Below are positions 52,250 through 61,510 of a stretch of 64,000 nt of DNA, piece by piece. The position numbers and the translations under genes are program-made. A model generated the notes under the pieces. It was given only the letters and a program-made list of their open reading frames with translations, had not been told where the DNA came from and did no database searches. Position 1 is the stretch's first letter. Each line of letters opens with the position of its first letter. This stretch comes from Paenibacillus sp. H1-7. Lineage in GTDB: Bacteria; Bacillota; Bacilli; Paenibacillales; NBRC-103111. The stretch spans positions 6,511,501 to 6,575,500 of the forward strand of contig NZ_CP031168.1 of assembly GCF_022354825.1 (NCBI RefSeq), read 5' to 3'.

Positions 52250-53794
52250 TTACTTCACCTTCAGCTGCGTGCTCTCAACCCGTTTGTAAGCTTCCTTATA
52301 AGTATCTACCAGCTTTTGCGCGCCGAGATTTTTCATCTCCTCGACATATTTGCCCCACTCGTCCAGGCTTCTCGTGCCGAGCACGAATTTGGCAAAGCTC
52401 TCCTCCCGGTGCTTCTTGAGCGCTTGACCCGTTACGGACAATACTTCGTTCTCCTTCTCCGTAAAGGACGGTCTCGGCTGCATCGCGACAGGATCGTATT
52501 TGGCCGCTTCTTTATACGCATTTTGCAAATCTTTGGAGAACAGTGACAGATGAGAATTGTAATCGATCCACGTATACACTCCCCGGTTCGCCTGCAGCCC
52601 GGTAATTTTGCGCATTTCCGTCACATCGGTAAATTCCGGTTTGAACTTCTTCTGCCCGTTCTCTACGACATAGCTGTCGCCTTCCTTGCCCCAGCTTGCC
52701 AACGTCTTGCCTTCCTCCGTATAGAAAAAGTCCATAAATTTCATGACATCCTTAATGTTCTTGGTAGTCGAAGCTACGGTCATACCGCCGTCGAGATAAT
52801 GGAAGTACGGATTCAGCTGCTTACCGCCGGGCAATCCGGCAGGGGGAGCCATGAACTGCATGTTGTAATCCGGCTTCTCCTTTTTCATCGCATTGTTGAA
52901 GAAATCGACCCGGCTGATGTAATCGATCGTAATGAACGACTTGTCCGTGGACATCGTATCCTGCCACTGCTTCGTCTGGATGGACAGGAAGTCGGGAGGA
53001 ATCAAGCCTTCCTTGTAAAATTTGTTCCACATCGCGACCATTGCTTTGTAATTGTCCTCGATCGGGCCGTACCGCCATTCCTTCTTGTCAAAATCGTAAT
53101 AAGCATCCGCCCCTGTCTGATAGTTCGTCGTCATGTGGGCGTACATCTCATCCGGAATTTGGCCGAAGCGAAGCGAGAGCGGATAGCTGTCGGGATACGC
53201 TTCCTTCAATTTTTTCATCGTCTGATACAGCTCTTCATACGTTTTCGGCATCGTTAAGCCGTGCTTATTGAAAATATCCTCACGGTACATCCAAATCATC
53301 CGGTTAGTCTCGCCGAAGCCTTGATTCGGGAACATATACATTTTGCCGTCGGCCGCCAGCATCGCCTTGGCTTCATCGGGATATTTCTCAATCCACTTTT
53401 TCAAATTCGGCATTTGATCGAGATAATCCAGTATGTTCACCAGCGCACCCTGCTGTCCAAACCGGTCCGAATCGCGCCGGCTCGGCATGCTCATCAGATC
53501 AGGCAAGTTGTTCGAGGCGATCGTCAAATTGAGCGAATCGGTCAGCTTCCCCGAAGGCGTTTGCACCTGCAAGGTGACGCCCGTCTTCTCCTCAAGCCAT
53601 TTCCAGAACGGCCAATCCTTGCTGTACGGGAATGTCGCATTGTTATCGAGCAGCGCCGTGAACGTTTTCTTCGCAGACGCTTCCGGTGACCCTTCCTTGA
53701 CCGCTCCTCCCGGCTCATTTCCGGTGCCGCTGCAGCCGGCCAACAAGGACAATACCATGACTGACGCAACGGAGGACGTAACGATTTTATACAT
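52250..53794 (-). CDS. Sugar ABC transporter substrate-binding lipoprotein (second locus)
   Basis: 514 residues, lipobox LAGC (LSLLAGCSGTGNEP). LplA-like fold: FWKWLEEKTGVTLQVQTPSG, YREDIFNKHGLTMPKTYEEL, FYTEEGKTLASWGKEGDSYV. GGAGAGGG site before ATG. Its permeases are encoded immediately upstream on the same strand. Ligand unknown; the adjacent secreted GH18-like protein may make it. Confidence 0.92.
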   Translation of the reverse strand: MYKIVTSSVASVMVLSLLAGCSGTGNEPGGAVKEGSPEASAKKTFTALLDNNATFPYSKDWPFWKWLEEKTGVTLQVQTPSGKLTDSLNLTIASNNLPDLMSMPSRRDSDRFGQQGALVNILDYLDQMPNLKKWIEKYPDEAKAMLAADGKMYMFPNQGFGETNRMIWMYREDIFNKHGLTMPKTYEELYQTMKKLKEAYPDSYPLSLRFGQIPDEMYAHMTTNYQTGADAYYDFDKKEWRYGPIEDNYKAMVAMWNKFYKEGLIPPDFLSIQTKQWQDTMSTDKSFITIDYISRVDFFNNAMKKEKPDYNMQFMAPPAGLPGGKQLNPYFHYLDGGMTVASTTKNIKDVMKFMDFFYTEEGKTLASWGKEGDSYVVENGQKKFKPEFTDVTEMRKITGLQANRGVYTWIDYNSHLSLFSKDLQNAYKEAAKYDPVAMQPRPSFTEKENEVLSVTGQALKKHREESFAKFVLGTRSLDEWGKYVEEMKNLGAQKLVDTYKEAYKRVESTQLKVK

Positions 53795-53909
53795 AGGACC
53801 CTCTCCTTTTCATTCCTTATAAAGTGAAGATTGCTTTTGAAGCCTATCCCCAATCCCAAGCGGGACCCGATTTGACAACTCTTTTATACAGCCTTCCCTG
53901 CAGCCGCGT

Positions 53910-54776
53910 CTATCCCTTCACTGCACCGATCATAGCACCTTTCACGAAGTACTTCTGCACGAACGGGTAAATAAGCAAAATCGGAAGCGTCGACACCATA
54001 ATCGTGGCGAACTTGAGCGAATCCTCAACCACGAGATTGTCCCCGCCTATACCCGTAACCGCTCCGGAGCTCACACTGCCCGCCAGCACCAGATTGCGGA
54101 GCAGCACCTGCAGCGGAAACAAGTCGGGGTTGCGCAAATACAGCAGAGGCAGCATGAAATTGTTCCACATCGCCACAGCGTAGAACAAAGCTATCGTAGC
54201 AAACACCGCCTTGGACAACGGGATGACGATGCGAAAAAAAATACCGATATCCGTCAATCCGTCTACGCGGCCGGAATCCTCCAGCTCCTTTGGAATGCCG
54301 CTGAAAAAGGTCCGCATCAAGATTAAATTCCATGTATTGACCGCCCCCGGAAGCACCATCCCCCACACCGTATCCATCAGCCCGAGCGACCGGACGACGA
54401 GGAAGGTAGGAATCATGCCGCCGCTGAAAAACATCGTGAAGACGATCATTAACGTAAACAGCTTGTGATACCCCATATCCTTTCGCGATAACGCATAAGC
54501 TCCCATCGAAGTGACGATGATCGAAATGGCTGTGCCTAAGCCAACGTATACAATCGTATTTTTATAAGCCTGCCATATGTTCGGATCGTCGAACACCAGC
54601 TTATACATTTTCAGATTAAACCCTTTCGGCCAAAGAGTCACTTCCCCCTTCATCACATAAATGTCCTGGCTTAGCGATACGGCAAGCATATAGACGAAGG
54701 GGTACAGCGTAATGACAACGACGGCAAGTAAAATCACCGCATTGACAATGGTGAACAACCCGATTTTTTCTCTCAA
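53910..54776 (-). CDS. Sugar ABC permease, MalG/LplC type (second locus)
   Basis: 288 residues, six membrane helices. EAA loop in PKELEDSGRVDGLTDIGIFF; family ending LLIYPFVQKYFVKGAMIGAV KG. TTG start 9 nt after AAAGGGGG. Lies 15 bp after its partner permease gene. Confidence 0.93.
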   Translation of the reverse strand: MREKIGLFTIVNAVILLAVVVITLYPFVYMLAVSLSQDIYVMKGEVTLWPKGFNLKMYKLVFDDPNIWQAYKNTIVYVGLGTAISIIVTSMGAYALSRKDMGYHKLFTLMIVFTMFFSGGMIPTFLVVRSLGLMDTVWGMVLPGAVNTWNLILMRTFFSGIPKELEDSGRVDGLTDIGIFFRIVIPLSKAVFATIALFYAVAMWNNFMLPLLYLRNPDLFPLQVLLRNLVLAGSVSSGAVTGIGGDNLVVEDSLKFATIMVSTLPILLIYPFVQKYFVKGAMIGAVKG

Positions 54777-54791
54777 CTCCCGCTACCCCCT

Positions 54792-55703
54792 TTACCACAA
54801 ACTCGTCTCTCCGGCTTTTCGGCTAATGGTGTTCGCTGTCCATATGAAGATCAGGCTGATGATGCCCATGAACAAATCGATCGCCGCCGCATAGCTGAAA
54901 TTGCCCTGCTCCAAACCGACACGGTACACGTAGGTGCTTATAATATCCGCCGTCTCATACGTCGCCGGATTGTACATCAGGAACACCTTTTCGAACCCGA
55001 TCTCGAGCACTTTGCCGACATTGAGTATGAATATGATCACGATTGCAGGCGCAATCCCGGGCAGCGTCACATGCCACAGCTTTCTCCACCGGGTCGCCCC
55101 GTCGATGCTTGCCGCCTCATACAGCTGCGGATCCACCGCCGTCAAGGCCGCCAGGTAGATGATCGTCTCCCAGCCGATATGCTGCCATATTTCCGATAGC
55201 ACGTACACGCTGCGGAACATGCCCGGCTCCATCATGAAATTAACCGGTTGAAAGCCGAGCGATTCCAGCAATTGATTGACCAGTCCGCCGGTAGGCGACA
55301 AGAACATGATCACCATGCTCGCCACGATCACGTTGGAAATGAAATGCGGCAAATAACTGACGGTTTGCACGAATTTTTTGAAGACGGCGTTTCGAAGCTC
55401 GTTGAGCAGCAGCGCCAATGCAATCGGTGCAGGAAAACCGAAGATCAGTTTATACAAGCCGAGCAAAAACGTATTGCGCAGCAGCAGAAAAAAATCGGGG
55501 TTCTCCAAAAACATCCGGTAATATTTGAACCCCACCCATTCGCTTGCCATGATGCCTTTGAACGTATTGTAATTTTTGAACGTAATAACCAAACCGAACA
55601 TCGGGGCGTAACGAAAGACGATAAAATACAGCAGGCACGGTAAAAAGAGCAGCCATAAATATTTGCTGCGGTTCCACGTTCGGATCCATGACGTTTGTTC
55701 CAT
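54792..55703 (-). CDS. Sugar ABC permease, MalF/LplB type (second locus)
   Basis: 303 residues. KYLWLLFLPCLLYFIVFRYA PMFG begins TM1; YNTFKGIMASEWVGFKYYRM and the EAA loop QLYEAASIDGATRWRKLWHV mark LplB; ends ISRKAGETSLW. First gene of the importer operon, divergent from the AraC gene at 56009. Confidence 0.93.
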   Translation of the reverse strand: MEQTSWIRTWNRSKYLWLLFLPCLLYFIVFRYAPMFGLVITFKNYNTFKGIMASEWVGFKYYRMFLENPDFFLLLRNTFLLGLYKLIFGFPAPIALALLLNELRNAVFKKFVQTVSYLPHFISNVIVASMVIMFLSPTGGLVNQLLESLGFQPVNFMMEPGMFRSVYVLSEIWQHIGWETIIYLAALTAVDPQLYEAASIDGATRWRKLWHVTLPGIAPAIVIIFILNVGKVLEIGFEKVFLMYNPATYETADIISTYVYRVGLEQGNFSYAAAIDLFMGIISLIFIWTANTISRKAGETSLW

Positions 55704-56008
55704 TCCTCCACCCCCTTATGCACGATTGTGTTTGACTCCATCACTATCTTCTTTCCGGAGCTCTAGGCTCGCTCGTTCCGCCGTAGGGTCCCCGGTCATC
55801 TAGCGTTATCATAATCGAGCCGCCCCGCAAAATAAATCTGCATGTTATCGGCCCGGCGCTCTTTTATTAAAGAAGTGGTAACGTTGTGCATGAAGTGGAA
55901 AAAGTGCATATTGTTCCTAGCCAAGCAAAAGCCGTATGATAGGAGTAATCGCACCTGGACTTTGTAGACTCGATTAGGTGACTTCAACAACGAAGGGTTG
56001 GAAGCAGG
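55704..56008. other. Divergent control region of the second sugar locus
   Basis: About 305 bases between the importer operon (minus) and its AraC gene (plus); must hold both promoters. TGCATGAAGTGG and AAAAGTGCATA near 55885-55910 are loosely repeated half-sites. No confident promoter assigned. Confidence 0.4.
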
Positions 56009-58288
56009 ATGCCGGAATTTATCCCCCGTTCGATCAAACCGAGATCTTTATTTTCCAAAATGCTGACCGGCTTTCTGGCCGTCATTGTCCTGCTGGTAGC
56101 CTTCAACTTCATCACTTCCATATATTTGAAAAATAAAATTCACGACGAAATCGTCAAATATAACGAATTGAGCATCACCCATACGGTCGAAGGCTATGAG
56201 AATCATTTTCGCTTGTCCAAAAATATGGTGCTAGGGCTGAACCAGAACGACCGCTGGCTGATGAACCTGAACATACTCCGCAACGTCAAGCAAAACAACG
56301 GCTATGCCAGCGTCGAGGATGTCCGAGCGGAGCTGAAGACGCTGTATGCCAACCCGTTCCTGCAGTTCGAGAATATCATCGTATACTTCAAGAACGACGC
56401 CTTCGTGGTGGAAAAGGACGGAACGAGCAGCGCACAGGACATGTTCGGCAAATATTATTACAGTCCCCGCTACCCGCTCTCCTTCTGGAACGGAAAGTTC
56501 GACGAGCGCGTCGGCTTCAGCGTGCTGCCGGCAGCGGAGTTTACGGAGAAATCCGCCGGAATCGAAATGCACAAAGGCTATTTGCTGCCGGTGCTCATCA
56601 AGCAGCAGCCCTACAACGATATGTATCTGATCGTCATGCTGGATGCGCAGAAGCTGTTTCAGATCCACAACATTTCGAAGGATCAGCGCTTCTATATATT
56701 GGATCCGAAGGGCAATCCGATCTACACTTCCGCAAGCGATTTCAAGATCGAGCCGCTCAGTGCGATTGAAGCGTCGGAGTCATCCGTTCTGAAAGGGAAT
56801 TATTATACCTTTTATAAGAAAGGGCAGGAGACCGGGTTTACCTATGTCAGCATGGTGCCTGCGGAAAAGATTTCCCTGCAGCTCGTCCGCTTGAACATGA
56901 TTCTCATTGTGCTGCTGGTGCTGGCTGCTATGATTAGCATCATCGCATCCGTTCTGTTCAGCCGCAGCCTGCACACGCCGCTGCGTAAAATTATCGAGTC
57001 GTTCCAATCTTCGCCCGACGACGAATCGCTCCCGAAGCAGGGACCGATCCGCGAATACGATCTGATCCGCCATACGATGCACCGGATGATGAAGACGAAT
57101 CAGGACATCGCCCAGGACCTGGCCCAGAAAACGTCCATCCTGCGCAAATACGCCTTGAGCAACAGGCTCAAGCATATCCATATGAACCTCGCCGACATGC
57201 GGGAAATGGCCGATACGAGCATGCCGTTCCGGATCGTTCTGTTCGATATTCATTTCAAAGAGCAGTATGCCGAGCTCGACATGGATCATGAGAAAGGAAC
57301 TTATTATATCCGTGAGTACATTGACAGCGTGCTGCTGCAAACATATCAGCATGCCGTCACGTTCCAGCTGGAGCGGAATCTGGTGCTGTCGATTGTGTTC
57401 GCCGAAGACTCCGAGCTTAGCGGCATCATGAAGCCGATCGGCTATTTGAAGCAGATGTTCGATATTGAGCGCGACCTGTATTTGGTCACCATGGCGGCGA
57501 GCTCCGTATATCCGGCTTCATCGGAATTTACTCCGGCGTACGAGGAGCTGACGGAACGGCTGAAGCAGCGCAGGCTCGTCAACGAGACGCAGATTATGGA
57601 AGACGGTCCGTGGAAGGCCGAGCGGTTTCATTTCTCCGTCTCGATGGAGGAAGAATTTCATACGAGGCTTATGAGCGGCCATGAGAAAGGAATGTACGAT
57701 TGGATCGACAAGCAGCTGGACCAAATGGGCAAAAAAGCGGCTCCGGTCGAGCATTACTCGCAGCTGGCCAGAGAGGTGGAGCAGCAGATCGATAAATCGC
57801 TGCAAAAGCTGAACCTTAACGGACAGCGCAGCGGAACGGCTCCCCCGTTCGCCAAGCTTCAAAGCTTTTACTGCAGAGAGCAGTTCAGGGACTGGCTGGT
57901 GCAGCTGCTGGAGCCGGTCATCAGGCTCATCCAGAATAAGACGGAGGATCAAGACCCTATCACCCGCTTCGTCATCGACTATTTGGATTCGCATCTGCAT
58001 GAGGATATCACGCTCGATTTGATGGCCGACAAGTTGAATATTACACCGGGGTATTTATCGACCTACTTTAAGGAAAAGACGGGGATGAACTTCAGCGACT
58101 ATTTGAACGATATCCGGATTCAGCGGGCCAAGCAGCTGCTCCAGAACGTCGAGCTGAAAATTCAGGAGGTCGCCGCCAACGTCGGCTATCAGAACGCCAA
58201 CTCGTTCATTCGGATGTTCAAAAGGTACTCTGGGATCACTCCGGGGGAATACCGCAAAAAGTATGCTTCGCCGTTATTGGCGGAGTGA
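56009..58288 (+). CDS. Membrane-anchored AraC-family regulator (second locus)
   Basis: 759 residues. TM1 about 18-38 (MLTGFLAVIVLLVAFNFITS), extracytoplasmic sensor about 40-290, TM2 about 294-315 (MILIVLLVLAAMISIIASVL), cytoplasmic linker, and C-terminal AraC domain (DITLDLMADKLNITPGYLST YFKEKTGMNFSDYL, VAANVGYQNANSFIRMFKRY, TPGEYRKKY). Same plan as the regulator at 11245, but placed divergent from its transporter. Senses an extracytoplasmic signal and probably activates 55703-49942. Confidence 0.9.
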   Translation: MPEFIPRSIKPRSLFSKMLTGFLAVIVLLVAFNFITSIYLKNKIHDEIVKYNELSITHTVEGYENHFRLSKNMVLGLNQNDRWLMNLNILRNVKQNNGYASVEDVRAELKTLYANPFLQFENIIVYFKNDAFVVEKDGTSSAQDMFGKYYYSPRYPLSFWNGKFDERVGFSVLPAAEFTEKSAGIEMHKGYLLPVLIKQQPYNDMYLIVMLDAQKLFQIHNISKDQRFYILDPKGNPIYTSASDFKIEPLSAIEASESSVLKGNYYTFYKKGQETGFTYVSMVPAEKISLQLVRLNMILIVLLVLAAMISIIASVLFSRSLHTPLRKIIESFQSSPDDESLPKQGPIREYDLIRHTMHRMMKTNQDIAQDLAQKTSILRKYALSNRLKHIHMNLADMREMADTSMPFRIVLFDIHFKEQYAELDMDHEKGTYYIREYIDSVLLQTYQHAVTFQLERNLVLSIVFAEDSELSGIMKPIGYLKQMFDIERDLYLVTMAASSVYPASSEFTPAYEELTERLKQRRLVNETQIMEDGPWKAERFHFSVSMEEEFHTRLMSGHEKGMYDWIDKQLDQMGKKAAPVEHYSQLAREVEQQIDKSLQKLNLNGQRSGTAPPFAKLQSFYCREQFRDWLVQLLEPVIRLIQNKTEDQDPITRFVIDYLDSHLHEDITLDLMADKLNITPGYLSTYFKEKTGMNFSDYLNDIRIQRAKQLLQNVELKIQEVAANVGYQNANSFIRMFKRYSGITPGEYRKKYASPLLAE

Positions 58289-58296
58289 GAAAAGAG

Positions 58297-58328
58297 AAAA
58301 GCCGGCCGTTTACATACGGTCGGCTTTT
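58297..58328. terminator. Bidirectional terminator
   Basis: AAAAGCCGGCCGT (58297-58309) / ACGGTCGGCTTTT (58316-58328), between the convergent AraC and siderophore-binding genes. Confidence 0.85.
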
Positions 58329-58341
58329 GGTATGTTGAGAA

Positions 58342-59316
58342 TTATTTTTTCGTGAACAGTTTCTCGGCATCGTCCATCGCCATGCTTTGACCGAGAGAGG
58401 AATAATCCAGCCACTTTTGGCCGTCAAGAGTATACACATGATTGTTTTTTACTGCTTTCAAATTTTTCCACAGAGGGTTCTTTTCCAGCTCGCCATACAC
58501 CTTCTTGGCATTATCGTCATTGTTCACAATAAGGAAAATGGCATCGGCATCATAATCGGGAAGCACTTCCTTAGAGATCACGGCGTACGGCTCTTGTGCA
58601 GGAATCTTTTCAACGCCGCCCGCAGGCTTCAGCTTCAAATCCTGGAACATAATAGGGCCAAGAGGTCTGCCTGTGCTCTGTACCCGAATTTCTTTAGCGG
58701 ATACCCGGATCGCCATCGCTTTGGCGCCCTCTCCGAGCTCGCTTGCGATCAATTTCTTAACCCGCTCCGTTTTCGCGTCGTAATCCTTGATGAAGGTTTC
58801 CGCCTCTTTAACGCGCCCTACAACCTTTGCTACCCGGTTCAATTGATCCCGCCAAGTTCCTTCGTCCAGGTTGGTGCTAACGACCGGCGCAATTTTTTCC
58901 AGCTTCGCGCGCTCTTCCCCACCGAAATGCTCATCTATGAAAATATAATCCGGCTTCAGCGCCAGCACGGCTTCCATATCGGAGTTTCCAACTACGCCCA
59001 GCTTGGCAACTCCCTTGAGAAGATCCGCCACATGGGGAAGGAAATCGCCTACCCCGCCGCCGATGGCCGATCCGACAGGTTTAATGCCAAGCGCCAGCAA
59101 ATTATTCGTCATGTGAATGGACATCGAAGCGATTTTCGATTTCGGATCGACACTCGTTGCGGTATCTGCACCCGATTTTTTAGCGCTGCCGGCAGCTTCC
59201 GTTGACGCGGATGAGCCGGATGCTGCCTTGTCCGGTGCAGCCGATTGACCACCGCATGCCGACAATAGGGCAATTAACGATACAATGATTAATGATTTAC
59301 CAAACTTTCTGTTCAT
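58342..59316 (-). CDS. Ferric siderophore ABC binding lipoprotein (FeuA-like)
   Basis: 324 residues, lipobox LSAC. Type III periplasmic-binding fold: MTNNLLALGIKPVGSA, DMEAVLALKPDYIFIDEHFG, EKIAPVVSTN, ISKEVLPDYDADAIFLIVN, NPLWKNLKAVKNNHVYTLDG. Binds an Fe(III)-siderophore on the outer membrane face. Last gene after two FecCD permeases and the Btr-like regulator, the layout of the feu locus. Which siderophore is unknown. Confidence 0.9.
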   Translation of the reverse strand: MNRKFGKSLIIVSLIALLSACGGQSAAPDKAASGSSASTEAAGSAKKSGADTATSVDPKSKIASMSIHMTNNLLALGIKPVGSAIGGGVGDFLPHVADLLKGVAKLGVVGNSDMEAVLALKPDYIFIDEHFGGEERAKLEKIAPVVSTNLDEGTWRDQLNRVAKVVGRVKEAETFIKDYDAKTERVKKLIASELGEGAKAMAIRVSAKEIRVQSTGRPLGPIMFQDLKLKPAGGVEKIPAQEPYAVISKEVLPDYDADAIFLIVNNDDNAKKVYGELEKNPLWKNLKAVKNNHVYTLDGQKWLDYSSLGQSMAMDDAEKLFTKK

Positions 59317-59352
59317 GAATCTCGTACCTCCGAGTTAGTATGATTTCTGTAT

Positions 59353-60378
59353 TCAAGCTTTCGTTTTGAACAGTAAAAGCAGAAAATAAGGGCCGCCGAT
59401 GGCCGCCACGACAACACCTGCCGGCACGGCGTTCGGCTGAAATAAGGACCGCCCGATCGTATCCGCAGCGACCAGAATGACCAGCCCCACCAAGCCTGCG
59501 ACAGGGAGGAAATGTCTGTGGCGGGGACCGACGAGCCGCTTGGCAATATGCGGCGCGGCCAAGCCGATAAATCCGATGCCTCCCGCCATCGAAACGCTGG
59601 CGCACGATAACGCTACAGCAAGGGAGAGCAGGACAACCCGGCTCTTTATAACCGCCTCTCCTACACCGACTGCCGTATCATCACCCAGCGCAAACAAATC
59701 TAACGTACTGGAGCGGTAATAGATGATGGGAACCAAGACAACAATCCATGGCAGCAAGGCCCACACATTGATCCAATCCTTGCTCCAGACGCTGCCGGCC
59801 AGCCAACGCGCGGCAAACGCATACGTGTCTTCATCCAATCGAAGCGAGAGCAGAAGCGTCATAGCCCCTATGCCTGCCGAAATGGCGATTCCAACCAAAA
59901 TGAGCCGGATAGGGATCAATCCTTTTACGCGATCGTAAGCCAGCAAAAAAATCACCAACGCGATCACGGCTCCTCCCCCAAACGTAAACAGAGGAATCAT
60001 CAGCGCGGCAGGTCCGTCCAGCTTTTGAAAAAAAGATATGTAGGCAATCAATCCGAATGCAGCTCCGGCATTGATTCCCAAAATACCGGGATCGGCAAGC
60101 GTATTTCTCGACGCCACTTGAAATACCGCACCGGAAATGCCAAGACCGACTCCCGCCAGCATAGTAATGGCAATTCGGGGAAGCCGGAATTCGAACAAGA
60201 TCATGCTTTCTTCGACCGAGCCATAACCGAACAAAGCCTTGACAACGTTCCACGGCGGAAGACGAAACGTTCCCGTATTCAAGCTGATAAAAATAACCGT
60301 CAATGCCACTCCTAACAAGACAAGCGAAACATAGACCGCTCTCTTTCTTCTTTGACTGGATAGTGCATTCACGTCCAT
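59353..60378 (-). CDS. FecCD-family siderophore permease 2
   Basis: 341 residues, about ten membrane helices. FRLPRIAITMLAGVGLGISG AVFQ, RNTLADPGILGINAGAAFGL, SMAGGIGFIGLAAPHIAKRL VG are FecCD hallmarks. Starts 2 bp after permease 1, with its AAAGGAGAG site inside that gene. Ends 36 bp before the binding-protein gene. Confidence 0.94.
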   Translation of the reverse strand: MDVNALSSQRRKRAVYVSLVLLGVALTVIFISLNTGTFRLPPWNVVKALFGYGSVEESMILFEFRLPRIAITMLAGVGLGISGAVFQVASRNTLADPGILGINAGAAFGLIAYISFFQKLDGPAALMIPLFTFGGGAVIALVIFLLAYDRVKGLIPIRLILVGIAISAGIGAMTLLLSLRLDEDTYAFAARWLAGSVWSKDWINVWALLPWIVVLVPIIYYRSSTLDLFALGDDTAVGVGEAVIKSRVVLLSLAVALSCASVSMAGGIGFIGLAAPHIAKRLVGPRHRHFLPVAGLVGLVILVAADTIGRSLFQPNAVPAGVVVAAIGGPYFLLLLFKTKA

Positions 60379-60380
60379 AG

Positions 60381-61397
60381 CTACAAATCTCTCCTTTCTT
60401 TACGCGCCAAATAAAGAAAGAAAGGAACGCCGACCATAGCCACCATGGCTCCGATCGCGAATTCTCTGGGAGGGTTGACCATGCGCGAGGCAAAATCTGC
60501 CCATACCAGCAAAATAGAACCCAAAATGGACGAGAGGGGAATAATCTTCCTGTAATCCACACCCACAAGAGAGCGTACGATATGAGGAACGATTAACCCT
60601 ACAAATCCAATGGATCCGGCTACCGAGACGGAAGTGCCTGCCAAGATTACCGCAGCGACCATGCCTAAGAAACGGACTTTATCGGTTCGAATCCCCAAAT
60701 TCGTCGCCGATTCATCGCCAAGAGACAAAAAGCTGATAGAGCGCCCCATCGTACACGCCCATACCGTCGTAATCAGAACAATAGGAACCAGCAGCTTCAA
60801 GTGGGACCAGCTTACTCCCGCCACGCCTCCCGCGTACCAGAAGGCCAGATCTTGACTCAAAGCAAAATATATGGCTATTCCTGTGCTCAAAGAATGCAAT
60901 ATGGCTGCAACGACAGCCCCAGCGATCGTTAATCTAACCGAGCTCAGCCCTCCAGGCGTAGACGAACCAAGCAGTGTAATAAATACCGTCGTCATAGCTG
61001 CTCCCGCGAAGGATAAGAGAATCAAGGCAGAATAAGACAAATTCGGTAAAAAGGCGAAGCTGAGAGCAACAATAAGCGTAGATCCGGCGTTGATGCCGAG
61101 AATCCCGGTATCAGCCATCGGATTGCGGGTAACGCCCTGCATGATCGCTCCTGCCACTGCAAAAGCCATTCCGGTTATGGCTGCGCCTAATACACGCGGA
61201 AGCCGGATCTCATGAACGATCTGGTGGGATGTTAATTCCGCATCATAGTGCACGACAGCTGACCATACCGCGCTCATGGTTAACTCTTTGGCGCCATACG
61301 AAACAGATATGAATAAGGTAACCCCTAATCCGAGCAACGCAGCGAACAGTAGCAAAAAAAAGACCGTATGTTTGCTTCCATTCATAACAATAAGCAA
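60381..61397 (-). CDS. FecCD-family siderophore permease 1
   Basis: 338 residues. IRLPRVLGAAITGMAFAVAG AIMQG, RNPMADTGILGINAGSTLIV, GSIGFVGLIVPHIVRSLVG are family hallmarks. TTG 61397 sits 5-6 nt after AGAAGGGG; ATG 61385 is the alternative. A Fur box overlaps its promoter region. No FhuC-like ATPase gene follows; a YusV-type ATPase elsewhere is expected. Confidence 0.93.
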   Translation of the reverse strand: MLIVMNGSKHTVFFLLLFAALLGLGVTLFISVSYGAKELTMSAVWSAVVHYDAELTSHQIVHEIRLPRVLGAAITGMAFAVAGAIMQGVTRNPMADTGILGINAGSTLIVALSFAFLPNLSYSALILLSFAGAAMTTVFITLLGSSTPGGLSSVRLTIAGAVVAAILHSLSTGIAIYFALSQDLAFWYAGGVAGVSWSHLKLLVPIVLITTVWACTMGRSISFLSLGDESATNLGIRTDKVRFLGMVAAVILAGTSVSVAGSIGFVGLIVPHIVRSLVGVDYRKIIPLSSILGSILLVWADFASRMVNPPREFAIGAMVAMVGVPFFLYLARKERRDL

Positions 61398-61422
61398 GAA
61401 CCCCTTCTCTCCGTTATCATTT

Positions 61423-61437
61423 GATAATAATTATCAT
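61423..61437. promoter_or_regulatory. Fur box of the siderophore permease operon
   Basis: TGATAAT-A-ATTATCA, an exact 7-1-7 match to the B. subtilis Fur core, 26 bp upstream of permease 1. Confidence 0.9.
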
Positions 61438-61510
61438 TATCATTTTATAAGATACAGATGAATTGTACATGATCTTTTTCAAGAATTGCAACTGGAATAA
61501 TTTTAGATCT